Below, in pieces: positions 13,286-25,900 of a stretch of 64,000 bases of DNA. Each line of letters opens with the position of its first letter. The stretch's first letter is position 1. The notes below the pieces were generated by a model. That model searched no databases, was not told the origin of the DNA, and worked only from the letters and a program-made list of their open reading frames with translations. Origin of the DNA: Avena insularis (taxonomy: Eukaryota; Streptophyta; Magnoliopsida; Poales; Poaceae); NCBI GenBank assembly GCA_023614405.1, contig JAJUPC010000232.1, positions 310,001 through 374,000 of the forward strand, in the 5' to 3' direction. Made by a program: the position numbers and the translations under genes.

Positions 13286-14143
13286 TCATGGGCCAAGGTT
13301 GAGATTCTTCATAGGCTTGTTTATCTTGTTCTTCATCTTTTCTGGACAATTGCTTACATAGTGTCCTGGTTCCTTGCAATTGAAACAGTGGATATCTTGG
13401 AGTTCTTTACGTTGCTCTTGTGGACAAGTGGCTACATAGTGGCCTAGCTCTTTGCAGTTGTTGCACACTACTTGGCCGATCTCTTTATTCTTCGGGTTCT
13501 CTGGGCATCCACTGGGGTAGTGTCCCGTTTCCTTACATTTACGACATTGCACAAGGCTCATGTCTTGCTTTGGTTTCTTGGGCTTCTTTGATCCTTTGAA
13601 TTGGGTTGTCTTGTTTGGAGGTATGAGTGGTCCTTTTCCTTTGTCATCAACATTCTTGGCATACTTGGATCCTTCTTGTTTCCTTTGTTCAACAATGGCA
13701 TAGATGGGGCATTGAGTTGGTACATGGTCGTTTCCTTCACAAAGGTAACAAGTAACTTGAGATGTGGGGCATTGGCCAACTGGATGTTCCTCTTCACAAT
13801 TGGGGCATTGATCTTCATGCTCCTTGGAAGTGTGATCCTTGTCTCCACAAATAATGCAAGCTGGGGCTCCATCTAGAATAATATTCTTGTCATCCTTGTT
13901 GTCATACACTCTTTTGGGATAGTTTTCTTCCATGCTGATCATTTGATTAGTCACCTTAAGCATCAGTTGGGATTGTTCTTCCAAAAACTTTTGCAAGGTA
14001 GGGTCTTTATCACTATTGTTGGCTATGAACTGAGCTATTAGTTGGCTCAATTGGTGTTGGGTTGCTAGGAGTTCTCTCATGTTGACCTCTTGGTTGTTGT
14101 TGTTGTCATCATCCTTGATGTTGGAGTTTCTTGGAGAAGTCAT
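13286..14143 (-). CDS. Multi-zinc-knuckle (CCHC) protein of the LARD-like element
   Basis: An intact 285-codon frame, the only gene in the element interior. It starts about 680 bp after the primer binding site and runs towards the 3' LTR. The first ~90 residues are polar, glutamine- and asparagine-rich and probably helical. From about residue 100 there is a series of Cys/His clusters. Two lie in the first half (CPNCEEEHPVGQCP and CYLCEGNDHVPTQCP). After a lysine-rich linker come three more classical ones (CRKCKETGHYPSGCP, CNNCKELGHYVATCP, CFNCKEPGHYVSNCP). CCHC knuckles are the nucleic-acid-binding part of Gag nucleocapsids, and the likely role (inference) is RNA binding or packaging. No capsid domain is recognisable. 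An intact frame in an otherwise enzyme-less element suggests either youth or selection. The alternative is a captured cellular knuckle protein. Confidence 0.85.
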   Translation of the reverse strand: MTSPRNSNIKDDDNNNNQEVNMRELLATQHQLSQLIAQFIANNSDKDPTLQKFLEEQSQLMLKVTNQMISMEENYPKRVYDNKDDKNIILDGAPACIICGDKDHTSKEHEDQCPNCEEEHPVGQCPTSQVTCYLCEGNDHVPTQCPIYAIVEQRKQEGSKYAKNVDDKGKGPLIPPNKTTQFKGSKKPKKPKQDMSLVQCRKCKETGHYPSGCPENPKNKEIGQVVCNNCKELGHYVATCPQEQRKELQDIHCFNCKEPGHYVSNCPEKMKNKINKPMKNLNLGP

Positions 14144-14823
14144 CTGTTTGGGTTGGAGGGGATTAGAATAGGCAAAAGATTTCTAAGGGAATCAATCCTA
14201 ATCACACACAACACAATTCACACAAGCAAAGTGCAAGCAATCACAAACCAAACATTTCACTCAAACAACAAGTTTCAAGCACAAACTTAGGCAAACAAAC
14301 ATAATTTTTGTTACACCACATAAGTTGGTGTGTTTGACTTAACTAAAATATGGTGGTCCATCTACATGGTTTACTTGTGATCTTCCCATCCTTCTTGATT
14401 CTTCTTGAATGAGATCTTTGTATCCTTGGAGAATTCTTGTGTCTTGGTCACAAATCTTCAAAGGTGATCATGGTTTCTTCTAAGTTGTGTTTCCTTAATA
14501 TTCAATTCTTGAGCAAGATTTCTTGTCTCACTTGTAGTCCTTAGTGATATCCAAGTTGAAGTCCTTGGTGTACATGTTGAAGATGATGAAGTCATTAGAG
14601 TTGATGAAGTTGAAGAAGTCCTTTGCACATGATGAAGTCTTTGGTCATGGGGTAGGCTTTTCCATTAAGTTTTGAAGTAGAAGAGAAGTAGAGTTGAAAC
14701 CAAAATGGTTGAGGAAAGAGTTTACAAGATTGTTTTTGTAAATAAGTTTTAGAATAAGTCAACTCCTATTGTCTAAGGGTTTTTGTCCAATCCTAGGGTT
14801 ACAAATCCTACAGGCAACACAAT

Positions 14824-14835
14824 GCTCTGATACCA
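14824..14835 (-). other. Primer binding site, tRNA-iMet type
   Basis: On the minus strand this reads TGGTATCAGAGC, three bases inside the end of the right LTR. It is the standard complement of the 3' end of initiator tRNA-Met and fixes the direction of the element. Confidence 0.92.
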
Positions 14836-14838
14836 TTC

Positions 14839-17800
14839 TGTAAGAACCCTCCTTATTAAAGGAAAAGATCCCTGTGATTGCAATGCTAGTCCCTGGATCA
14901 ATAGCTAGCATCCACAGTTCAGATGTAATATCAAGAAACAAAGGTCATAATACAACTTTATAACCAGGAATAAAATAGTTTTATTACATCAAACTTAGCT
15001 CATTGGCTAATTACATTACATTGCAGCGGAATAACTATAAGTATTGGGTCCTTCATCTTCAAAGTGCCACAGGCAGATGTTGGTTGTAGACTTTGTAATC
15101 CTAATCAATCAATCTTCACTAAAATCAATCAAACCTGCAACATTACAAGTTACAGCCACAAGGGTCAATACATTTGAATTGTATTGGCAAGTGATACTTT
15201 GGTAGTATAGTGGAGTCTATCATCTATATGCATTTGGCTAAGTGGAGCTGAGGCTTGCATTGCTCAAAATAGATTTTTCCTATCATTTTTGAAAATACTA
15301 AATTTTATTTTGACAAAAACCACCAAGGCATCTATCAATCAAGACTGAAGATCCTCTCAAGGCATCTATCAATCAAAGATTGAAGATTTTCTTGGCAAAA
15401 ACAATTTTCCTCAATCAATGATTTCAAGATCCTTGTACCAAGCCATCTCTCCATCAAAGATTGAAGAATTTCACACAACCCTTGTTCACCCACAAGTTTT
15501 AAATTAGAAATTGGAGTGATGAGATTCTTGATTGCTTCCATGTCTTGATGCTCAAATTGTCCTTTACCAGGGACATGGCTAAGTACTTAGGTTTTACACT
15601 CTGCAGAGGTGGTGCACTTTACCCACAAGACTTGGTTTCCCAAGACAAAATCTTTCAGAAGCTTTCCCTTAGACCAACATGGACGCGCTCCAACCTATCA
15701 ATCACTACCACCCACTGTCCATGTGGCTAAGTTCTTGCAACCTATATGATCATGGCAGAGCCCATATTGCCAAGTGGTTGCACTTGAAGCTTCTCAACAT
15801 TTGACATCTCAAATCTCGTTGTTTCCTGGGTGGCCATCCACAAGTGAGATACACTAAGGTAAACCATAAACATGGGCCTTGTGAACCACTCAACCAAAAA
15901 CCACCAAGCAAGTCCCATTCCACCCAGGAGATTCATTATCTTAGTTGTTTTGTTAAATAAAACACAAGTCCTTAGACTTAGAATATTTTTCCATAGTGTG
16001 AATATATGTTCCACCCAGGTTTTCTATTAGCTAGGCTAAGCTTGGTAGAAATAGGATTCTTAACTAAGGAAAATCCTACTAAGGATTTATCTACTAGGTT
16101 TTCCTATAGCAAGGTCTATACTTAGCTTAATAAAAACCATGCAAGTTTTACTTAGCAAAAACACTAATGCATAGTGAAAATAATGGGATAATGATATGAA
16201 GCATCACTTGCCTTTTTGGTAGAGGGTATAGGTTCACTCCTTGTCCTTGCAACAATCACACTCTTCAAGTCACTACAATTCAATCAAGTAAGGCACAAAC
16301 TTAATCTACCAATCAAGCAAAACAACACACATAAAATCCTAAAGTCAAGGTAATGCATGTAAGCATGCAAAGGATGGTTCTTATTGTAGGGATGGTGTTT
16401 ACTAGGCTTCTAACTTTGTAAGTTCCAAATTGGTCATTTACCAAAATGGCAAAGTCATTTGCAAAAGGGTTTCTATTAGATTCCTAAACTTTGTAAGATC
16501 CAAAATGGTCATTTACCAAAGTGGCAAAGTTAAGGTAATGCATGCAAGCATGCCAAGCTTTGTTTTGTTTGAAAAAGGGGTTCCTAATGGGTCATAGACT
16601 TTTGGGCACACCTATTGGTCATTTTGTGAAGTGGCTAAGTCATTTACAAAAGATTTCACTATAAAACTATTTGCAAAACAAAGTGTCATTCTATGTGGTG
16701 TAGAAATATTTCTACTAGGGTATTAACCTATAGGTTTCACCAAATGAGTTGCTATTGCAAAACTTGGTGTTTTGGGTCAGTAGGTTTGGTTCAAAACATT
16801 TTCTCCAAAGTTTTCTTTATGAAAGCATTTTCATAAACAAAACAAATAGTTTTAGTTAGCTAGAAATGGACTAAACTAATTAATCCATCCTATTCTTTTC
16901 CAAAATCACTTTCCAAACTATGGGTTGGTTCCTAGGGTCAGTAAGGTCACAACAAACCAAATTGCAAAGGTTTTAACCTTAAAATCATTTTTAAATGATT
17001 TTTCTAATGTTAGCAAGCACACAAAAGAATCTGCAAAATCAAACAAGCTAATAGATACTATTTGCTAAACTAAGGGCAGGGTTGGTTAGGTCTTGTCTTG
17101 CTGATTCCAACGACATCAAATTTGTAAAATTTGGACGTGTGGATCAAAAGATACATGGGTTTGAAGTTTGCAAGAAATTCTGTTTTCAAAACTGTTTTTA
17201 AACAGATTAGGTGACACGCGGCGTGTTCTTACTGGTCGATACCGGTTCGTCTGGATCGGCAACGTGGAGCGTTGGATCTAATCTAATCGTGCGATCCAGA
17301 GGACATACCCCTTCGCGTTAAGTGATCTAATCGTGTCCGATGGATCTGCATCTAACGGTCGCTACTGGTTTGACCTAAAAGGAGCGGCGATGCGGCGGCT
17401 GCTGGCGGCGGAGCGATCGGTCGATGACGGTGCCGGCGATACAGGAAGCGAGAGAGGAAAAGGGCATGCTCACCGTTCTCGCAAGAACGTGGGGAAGCTC
17501 GAGGTAGTGTCTTCCTATCGCGGGGCGTACTGGAGTGAGCTTGATTGCTCGCCGGAGTTGCTGCGGGCGGCGGGGCTCTCGGGTTGTCGTCGTTGCGCCG
17601 GCCAGGATCACGAGAAGACAAACGGAAAGCACTGTAAGACGCGCAAGGGTACAGCGGTGATGCGAGCGTGAAGGAGGAGTGAAGGGGCGGTCTGGTCTTA
17701 CCGGTGGGGCTCGTCGGAGAGGAAGCAGACGGCGGTGCTCACTGTCGATGATGGAGGCGAGGATAGGGGGCGTCCTAGGTAAAACGGAAGGTGTCGTTAG

Positions 17801-19583
17801 GTTCGTATGAGCTTGTAGATCATCATCGGGTCAACGAGGATGAGAGGGGAGGTCAGGTTTACCGGGGAGATGTCGCCAGCTTGGAGCAGACGGCGGCGCT
17901 GGCTCGGGGCTTGTTGGAGTCGGGGTTCTGGTGCTCCCGCGGGCGAACTAGGAGTACTAGGAGATGCGTGAGGTCGAGAGGAGTCCACTCGCGTGAAGTA
18001 GAGGCAGAGGGGTGGTCGGAGTTGGCCGGAATTGCTGCGACAGCTCGTCGGAGCAGAGGGTGCTCGGGAAGGAATTGAGGCGGCCTGGGGGCAAGCTGGG
18101 GGAAGGGGTCTGAGGGAAAACGGAGGAGAGAGCGAGGCGATTAAAAGGGCGTGGTCGCGACGAGGAATTAACGCAAGAATTCCTAATTGATGCGAGCTTT
18201 CAACGGGAGTAAACGGCCGCATGAAGTCCTGGGGAGACGGGTCAGGGAGGAAGAAGGAGGTGGCGGTGGGGTCCTCTGTTCAGTGGGAAGGAAGAGGGAA
18301 CGGGGTCCATGGGTCAGCCTCAGGGTGGGTTTCTTTTGCGGTGCAGAAAAACGGTTCGGGGGAGCGATAAGAGGAGGTGGGGTCATCTCATCAGCGAGTG
18401 AGGGAGAGGGGGAAGTGGGTCCAGGTTGTCACTCTCTGTATGGGTTAACTATTTGGTGCGAAATGTTTTTCTGAGGGGGAAAGAGAGGTGGGCTGTTGTT
18501 GGGCCAAAAATGGGTTGGGTCTGTTTTCTTATTTTTTTTCTGTCTAATCTCTTTTTTTCTTTTTCTATTCTATTTTTCTGTTTTGAATTTCAAACAATTA
18601 TTCACACTTTCAAACAACACTCAAATCAATTCAAACAACAAACTTTTCATTTGAATTTGGTTCTGTTTGGCAACATAATCCAATCTCAGAATAAAATAAT
18701 ATTTTTATTTATTTTAAGATCCATTTAATAATTAAATAAAATGGATCTTTAGTTATTAGGGTTTGATTTATTTAATAAAATTTCCATTTGAAATCCAATT
18801 ATTTTCAAAACCAAACCAGAAGGTTTTATTTGAAAAATAAAAGATTACTTGGAAACTTATTTAAATAAATAAATAAGTTTTGGTGTTTTAATTAAAATGG
18901 GAAAGCCTTTACTTAAATAAAATTGGATATTTAAATCCTTATTATTTTATTTAAATAATCCTTTACTCATTTTAATCAAAGCAAAACCTTTTAATAAAAG
19001 ATTTCAAAGTAGTAATAAAATACTTGGTGTTCATTTAAAATGGGAAAAGCTTTTACTTAAATAAAATTGGATATTTAAATCCTTTATTAAATGTTTAACT
19101 TGTTAAATCCCTTTAGGATTATTTGTTCACCAATTGATATGGGTTTTTTGGTAAGGGCTTTATTGGCTTTGGAAATTAAATTTCCTTATCTTATTATATT
19201 CACAAGATTTTGTCTATGGTTCCAAACTAAGTGAAACCAATCTCTAAGGTCTTTCTTGATCCTTTGTGATTATTTGTTGATCAAATTTGGTATGGATCAA
19301 ATCCATGGATTTGGAGATACTTTGGAAAATGATTTCCTTCCATTACGGCTTAGGGATTTGGATTTATTTTCCAAGTGTTTAATTTCCAGATACATTCATT
19401 GAGGAATGCATTTCACTTGATTTGGATTTGTTGAATTCAAACTTCTACCAAAGTTTGTTCAAGATGGGATTTCAAGTCTCCTTTTAGAAACAAAAGTTTC
19501 TTTTCACCCTGATTTTCAACAAAATTTATTTTGTTTAATTTATTTTTCACATTACAAGATTTGGAAAATCTTGGGATGTGACA
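14839..19583 (-). repeat. 5' LTR of the LARD-like element
   Basis: It begins TGTAAGAACC and ends GGGATGTGACA on the + strand, is 4745 bp long, and matches 8382-13095. Because the element is on the minus strand, transcription should start in this copy. The GC-rich block at about 17330-18480 carries the bases that appear to be missing from the other copy. Confidence 0.93.
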
Positions 19584-22500
19584 TGGTGGATCCTTATGTG
19601 GTTTGTGAGAAGAACAGACATGCAATGACACTGGTGTATCCTTATGTGGCTTGTGAGAAGTACATACATGCAATGACACTGGGTGTGGTTCATGAAAAGA
19701 ACACACATGCAATGACACTCGTGTATTCTTATGTGGTTTGTGAGAAGAACAGACATGCAATGACTCTAGTTGTGGTTCATGAAAAGAACACACATGCAAT
19801 GACACTTTTGGATCCATGTGTGGTTTATGAAAGGAACATACATGCAATGACACTGGGAGTGGTTCATGACAAGAACAGACATGCAATGACACTAGTGGAT
19901 CCATATGTGGTTTGTGAGAGGAACAGACATGCAATGAGACTAGTGGATCCATGTGTGGTTCATGAAAATAACACAAATTCAATGACACAAGTGTATCCTT
20001 ATGTTATTTATGAGAAGAACAGACATGCAATGAACTCTAGTTGTGGTTCATGAAAAGAACACACATCTCATGACACTGGTGGATACTTATGTGGTTTCTG
20101 AGAAGAACACACATGCAATGATATTGGTGGATCCTTATGTTGTTTGTGAGAAGAACAAACATGCAATGACTCTAGCTGTGGTTCATGAAAAGAACAGACA
20201 TGCCATGACACTAGTGGATCCATATGTGGTTTGTGAAAAGAATAGATATGCAATCACACTGGGTGGATCCATGTGTGCTTCATGAAAAGAACACACATGC
20301 AATGACACTGGTGGATCCATGTGTGGTTTGTGAGAAGAACACACATCCAATGACACTGGTTGTGGTTCATGAAAAGAACACACATCCAATGACAATGGTG
20401 GATGCTTATGTGGTTTGTGAGAAGAATAGGCATGCAATGACTCTAGATGTGGTTCATGAGAAGAATAGACATGCAATGGCACTGGTGTATCCTTATGTAG
20501 TTTGTGAGAAGAACATACATGCAATGACTCTAGCTGTGGTTTGTGAAAAGAACACACATGCAATGACACTAATGTATCCTTATGTGATTTGTGAGAAGAA
20601 CAGACATGCGATGACTCTAGCTGTGGTTCATGAAAAGAAGACACATGCAAGGACATTGGTGGATCCATGTGTGGTTTTTGAAAGGATAAGACATGCAATG
20701 ACACTGGGTGTGGTTCATGAAAAGAACATACATGCAATGACACTGGTGGATCCATGTGTGGCTTGTGAGAGGAATAGACATGCAATCACACTAGGTGGAT
20801 CCATGTCTGGTTCATGAAAAGAACAAACATGCAATGATACTAGTGGATCCATGTGTGGTTTGTGAGGGGAACAGACATGCAATCACCCTGGGTGGGTCCA
20901 TGTGTGGTTTGTGAGAACAACACACATCCAATGACATTGGGTATGGTTCATGAAAAGAGCACATATCCAATGACACTAGTGGATGCTTATATGGTTTGTG
21001 AGAAGAATAGACATGCAATGACTCTAGATGTGGTTCATGAGAAGAACAGGCGTGCAATGACACTGGTGTATCCTTATGTGGTTTGTGAGAAGAACACACA
21101 TTCAATGACTCTAGCTGTGGTTTGTGAAAAGAACACACATGTAATGACGCCGGTGGATCCATATGTGGTTTGTGAGAAGAACGGACATGCAATGAATCTA
21201 GCTGTGGTTCATGAAAAGAACACACATGCAATGACACTGATGTATCCTTATGTGATTTGTGAGAAGAACAGACATGCGATGACTCTAGTTGTGGTTCATG
21301 AAAAGAACACACATGCAATGACATTGGTGGATCGATGTGTGGTTTTTGAAAGGAGAAGACATGCAATGACACTGGGTGTGGTTCATGAAAAGAACATGCA
21401 TGCAATGACACTGGTGGATCCATGTGTGGTTTATGAAAGGAACAGACATGCAATGACACTGGGTGTGGTTCATGAAAAGAACAGACATGCAATGACACTA
21501 GTGGATCCATATCTAGTTTGTGAGAGGAACAGAAATGCAATCACACTGGGTGTGGTTCATGAAAATAACAGACATGCAATGACACTGGTGGATCCTTATG
21601 TGGTTTGTGAGAAGAACAGACATGCAATGACTCTAGCTGTGGTTCATGAAAAGAACAGACATGCAATGACACTGGTGGATCCATGTGTGGTTTATGAAAG
21701 GAACAGACATGCGATGACACTAGGTGTCGTTCATGAAAAGAACAGACATGCAATGACACTAGTGGATCCATATGTGGTTTGTGAAAAAGAATAGAGATGC
21801 AATCACACTAGGTGGATCCATTTGTGGTTCATGAAAAGAATAGACATGCAATGATACAGGTGGATCCATGTGTGGTTTGTTAGAAGCACACACATGCAAT
21901 CAAACTGGGTGTGTTTCATGAAAAGAACACACATCCAATGACACTTGTGGATCCTTATGTGGTTTGTGAGAAGAACAGACATGCAATGACTCTAGATGTG
22001 GTTCATGAGAAGAACAAACATTCAATGACACTAGTGTATCCTTATGTGGTTTGTGAGAAGAATAGACATGCGATGACACTGTGTGTGGTTTATGAAAAGA
22101 ACACACATGCAATGACACCGGTGTATCCTTATGTGGTTCATGAAAAGAACACACATGCAATGACTCTAGCTGTGGTCCATGAAAAGAACACACATGCAAT
22201 GATATTGGTGGATCCATGTGTGGTTTATGAAAGGAACAGACATGCAATGGCACTGGGTGTGGTTCATGAAAAGAACATACATGCAATGACACTGGTGGAT
22301 CCATGTGTCGTTTGTGAGAGGAATAGACATGCCATCACACTGGGTGAATCCATGTGTGGTTCATGAAAAGAACAGACATGCAATGATACTAGTAGATCCA
22401 TGTGTGGTTTGTGAGAGGAAAAAACATGCAATCACACTGGGTGGATCCATGTGTGGTTCATGAAAAGAACATACATGCAATGACACTGGTGGATCCATGT

Positions 22501-24825
22501 GTGGTTTGTGAGAAGAACATGCATGCAATGACACTGGGTGTGGTTAATGAAAAGAACACACATCCAATGACACTGGTGGATCAATATGTGGTTTGTGGAA
22601 AGAACGGACATGCAATGACACTGGGTGTGGTTCATGAAAAGTACACACATCCAGTGACACTGGTGGATCCATGTGTGGTTTGTGGAAAGAACAGACATGC
22701 AATGACACTACCTGAGGTTCATGAAAAGAACACACATCCAACGACACTGGTGTATCTTTATGTCGTTTGTGAGAAGAACAGACATGCAATGACTCTAGCT
22801 GTGAAGAACACACATGCAATGACACTAGTGTATCCTTATGTGGTTTGTAAGAAGAACAGACATGCAATGACTCTAGTTGTGGTTCATGAAAAGAACACAC
22901 ATGCAATGACACTAGTGGATCCATGTGTGGTTTGTGAGAGGAACATGCATGCAATGACACTGGATGTGGTTCATGAAAAGAACACACATGCAATGACACT
23001 GGTAGATCCATATGTGGTTTGTGAAAAGAACAGACATGCAATGACTCTAGCTGGATCTATGTGTGGTTAATGAAAAGAACAGACATGCAATGAAACAGGT
23101 AGATCCATGTGTGGTTTGTGAGAAGAACACACATGGAATGACACTGGGTGTTGTTCATGAAAAGAACACACATCCAATGACACTGGTGTATCCTTATGTG
23201 GCTTGTGAGAAGAACAGACATGCAATGACACTGGGTTTGGTTCATGAAAAGAACGCACAAGTAATGACACTGGTGTATCCTTATGTGGTTTGTGAGAAGA
23301 ACAGACATGCAATGACTCTAGTTGTGGTTCATGAAAAGAACACACATGCAAAGACACCGGTGGATCCATGTGTGGTTTATGAAAGGAACAGACATGCAAT
23401 GACACTGGGAGTGGTTCCTGACAAGAACAGACATGCAATGACACTGGTGGATCCATATGTGGTTTGTGAGAGGAACAGACATGCAATGACACTGGTGGAT
23501 CCATGTGTGGTTCATGAAAATAACACACATACAATGGCACAAGTGTATCCTTATGTGGTTTATGAGAAGAACAGACATGCAATGACTCTAGATGTGGTTC
23601 ATGAAAAGAACACACATGAAATGACACAGGTGGATCCATGTGTGGTTTATGAAAGGAACAGACATGCAATGACACTGGGTGTGGTTGATGAAAAGAACAG
23701 ACATGCAATGACACTGGTGGATCCATATGTAGTTTGTGAGAGGAACAGACATGCAATGACACATGTGGATCCAAGTGTGGTTCATGAAAAGAACACACAT
23801 GCAATGACACTGGTGTATCCTTATGTGGTTTGTGAGAAGAATAGACATGCAATGACTCTAGTTGTGGTTCATGAAAATAACACACATGCAATGAAACTAC
23901 TGTATCCTTATGTTATTTGTGAAAAGAACAGACATGCAATGACTCTAGTTGTGGTTCATGAAAAGAACACACATCCAATGACACTGGTGCATCCTTATAT
24001 GTTTTATGAGAAGAACACACATGCAATGACACTGGTGGATCCTTATGTTGTTCGTGAGAAGAACAGACATGCAGTGACTCTAGCTGTGGTTCATGAAAAG
24101 AACAGACATGTAATGACACTGGTGGATCCATATGTGGTTTGTGAGGGGAACAGACATGCAATCACACTGGGTGGATCCATGTGTGGTTTATGAAAGGAAC
24201 AAACATGCAATGACACTGGGTATGGTTCATGAAAAGAACAGACATGCAATGACACTAGTGGATCCATATGTGGTTTGTGTGAGGAACATACATGCAATCA
24301 CACTGAGTGGATCCATGTGTGGTTCATGAAAAGAACAGACATGCAATGATACTGGTGGATCCATCTGTGGTTTGTGAGAGGAACATGCATGCAATGAAAC
24401 TGGGTGTGGTTCATGAAAACAACACACATCCAATGACACTGCTGGATCCTTATGTGGTTTGTGAAAAATAACACACATGCAATGACTCTAGTTGTGGTTC
24501 ATGAAAAGAACACACATGCAATGACACCGTTGGATCCATGTGTGGTTTATTGAAAGAACACACATGCAATGACTCTGGTGGATCCATATCTGGTTCATGA
24601 AAACAACACACATGCAATGACACTTGTGGATCCATATGTGGTTCATGAAAAGAACACACATGCAATGACATTGGTGGATCAACATGTGGTTTATGAAAAG
24701 AACACACATGCAATGACACTAGTGGATCCATGTGGTGTATGACAATAACACACATGCAATGAACTCTAGTGGGTCCATGTGGTTTATGAGAAGAACACAC
24801 ATCGAATGAACTCTAGTGGATCTAT
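19584..24825 (+). repeat. Minisatellite array, right block
   Basis: This continues the array at 634-8381 with the same 39- and 48-bp units; its first five bases are the right copy of TSD TGGTG. It contains the longest open stretch, 23063-24193 on the + strand (376 codons). Segments around 20853-21790, 21790-22150 and 22440-22990 resemble blocks in the left half (2858-3600 and 5584-6250; 2260-2600 and 4990-5330; 4098-4592 and 7640-8237). The last units, from about 24540, are irregular, and the array ends near 24825. Confidence 0.94.
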
Positions 24826-24837
24826 CTTGGCATAATT

Positions 24838-25090
24838 TGATGTATGCCATGATGTATTTCATTGTAGAAGACACTCACTTTCCATTTTTATACTACTCAG
24901 TTTTGCCCTTGGTTTTTTGATACTACTCAGTTTTGCCCCCCTCTCTCTATCTTTCGTAGAAGCCCAAACCTGTGCTCACTCTGTCTGCTACTCCCTGATT
25001 GGTTGTCACAGTCGTCACGCGGATCATGCGCACCAACCATTGATTCTGTGCGATCCAACGATGATCGTTGCACACGTCGTGCCCTTCACA
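24838..25090 (+). repeat. Diverged direct repeat, copy 1
   Basis: It starts TTGATGTATGCC and contains two copies of ACTCAGTTTTGCCC and the string GTCACGCGGATC. The same order of motifs recurs at about 29828-30115, and a reverse-complement version of its first part lies at about 31600-31715. It is probably a terminal or subterminal part of a transposon. Confidence 0.6.
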
Positions 25091-25639
25091 GTACAGCGTG
25101 AGACAGCACAGATATCTCCCTCAGCGAGACTTCTACAAGAAGGAACACGAAGTCGTCCATGGAAAAAGTCATCGAGCGGTCATGTCATGTTTAATCAAGT
25201 CTCAAAATCCTACTACTGATACTACTACGCCACAACACATGCGTCATCGAGTGCACGGTCATCGATGGACAACTGCAAATTATTGCCACTTGATTTTAAT
25301 AAGACATATCCCATTTTTTATGCAGCGGCTCTAAATCTCACTTCCAACTGGGCCCCACCGTAAGAAACTTCCACGCGCTAGCCGGAGGCCGAAGATCTGA
25401 GCTCGACGAGACGTAGCATCTCCGCCTTCATCGAGTCACTCGCAGTCATCAACACATCCCTCTACCCGATCTAGTACAACCCCACAAATCTCGCAATACA
25501 GCCACCTACCTTCCCCTCTACATTTCCACTTTTAATTATCGCCAATTTTAGGGCCATGTCCAACTTTGTACATAGAAATTGTGTATGCGCCCTTTGCATG
25601 CGGCTCAACACAGAACTGCCATGCATGGCCCGGGAAAAA
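25091..25639. other. Intergenic stretch with no gene seen
   Basis: Between the direct repeat and the promoter-like arm. Short frames on both strands overlap each other and none has recognisable motifs or splice structure. Confidence 0.4.
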
Positions 25640-25900
25640 AACGTGACATACCGTGAGCGTGTCATGGTGCACGGTGCAGTAGGCTGCGCGGCGTGTTGCA
25701 CGGTGGTGCAACAAAACGTGTCTTGCTTCCATCCACCTTAACTATATAGCCCCTCTCCGCACACCTACTCTCACTCTCGCTCACTCTCCCCACGCAACCC
25801 TCTCCATTGTCCTACCAGAATCTGCAAACTCTCGAGAATAACCCATCCGCGCCGGTGATGGTGGAGGAGGATACCATGGCCATCGTCGCCTCCGAGGCCG
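25640..25900 (+). promoter_or_regulatory. Promoter-like inverted repeat, left arm
   Basis: It runs from CGTGACATACCGTGAG through GTGCACGGTGCA, GTTGCACGGTGGTGCAAC, a TATA element (CTATATAGC, 25742-25750) and a CT-rich leader (ACTCTCACTCTCGCTCACTC) into the first codons of the CPFC zinc-finger gene. The reverse complement of 29110-29380 shows the same order of elements, including TATA, leader and start region. It therefore looks like the promoter of a gene family present here at both ends of one unit. Confidence 0.65.

Larger units (their letters stand above)
8382..19583 (-). mobile_element. Non-autonomous LTR retrotransposon (LARD-like) with very long LTRs
   Basis: A complete element of about 11.2 kb with two LTRs of 4714 and 4745 bp, TG...CA ends and TSD TGGTG. 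The interior is only 1743 bp. The primer binding site is read on the minus strand beside the right LTR, so the element is transcribed right to left and the right LTR is the 5' one. The interior holds one gene, for a protein with serial zinc knuckles, and no protease, reverse transcriptase, RNase H or integrase. It must therefore have been moved by another element's enzymes. Long LTRs with a short interior match the large retrotransposon derivative (LARD) class. I cannot name the family. LTR differences are few except for one patch in the GC-rich segment. Confidence 0.93.

Noticed and set aside
13217..13876. Plus-strand frames opposite the zinc-knuckle gene
   Set aside because: Antisense shadows. 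The minus strand has regular CCHC motifs and one continuous 285-codon frame.
8382..19583. Tandem segmental duplication of a 4.7-kb unit
   Set aside because: TG/CA ends, a 5-bp target duplication, a tRNA-Met primer site and a polypurine-like tract at the right places identify the two copies as LTRs of one element.
634..24825. Dozens of overlapping long frames in the minisatellite as separate genes
   Set aside because: They occur in several frames on both strands with the same repeated peptide, as expected from units whose lengths are multiples of three. I see no promoter, splice structure or unique N-terminus. Kept as one repeat, with the frame question raised as a finding.
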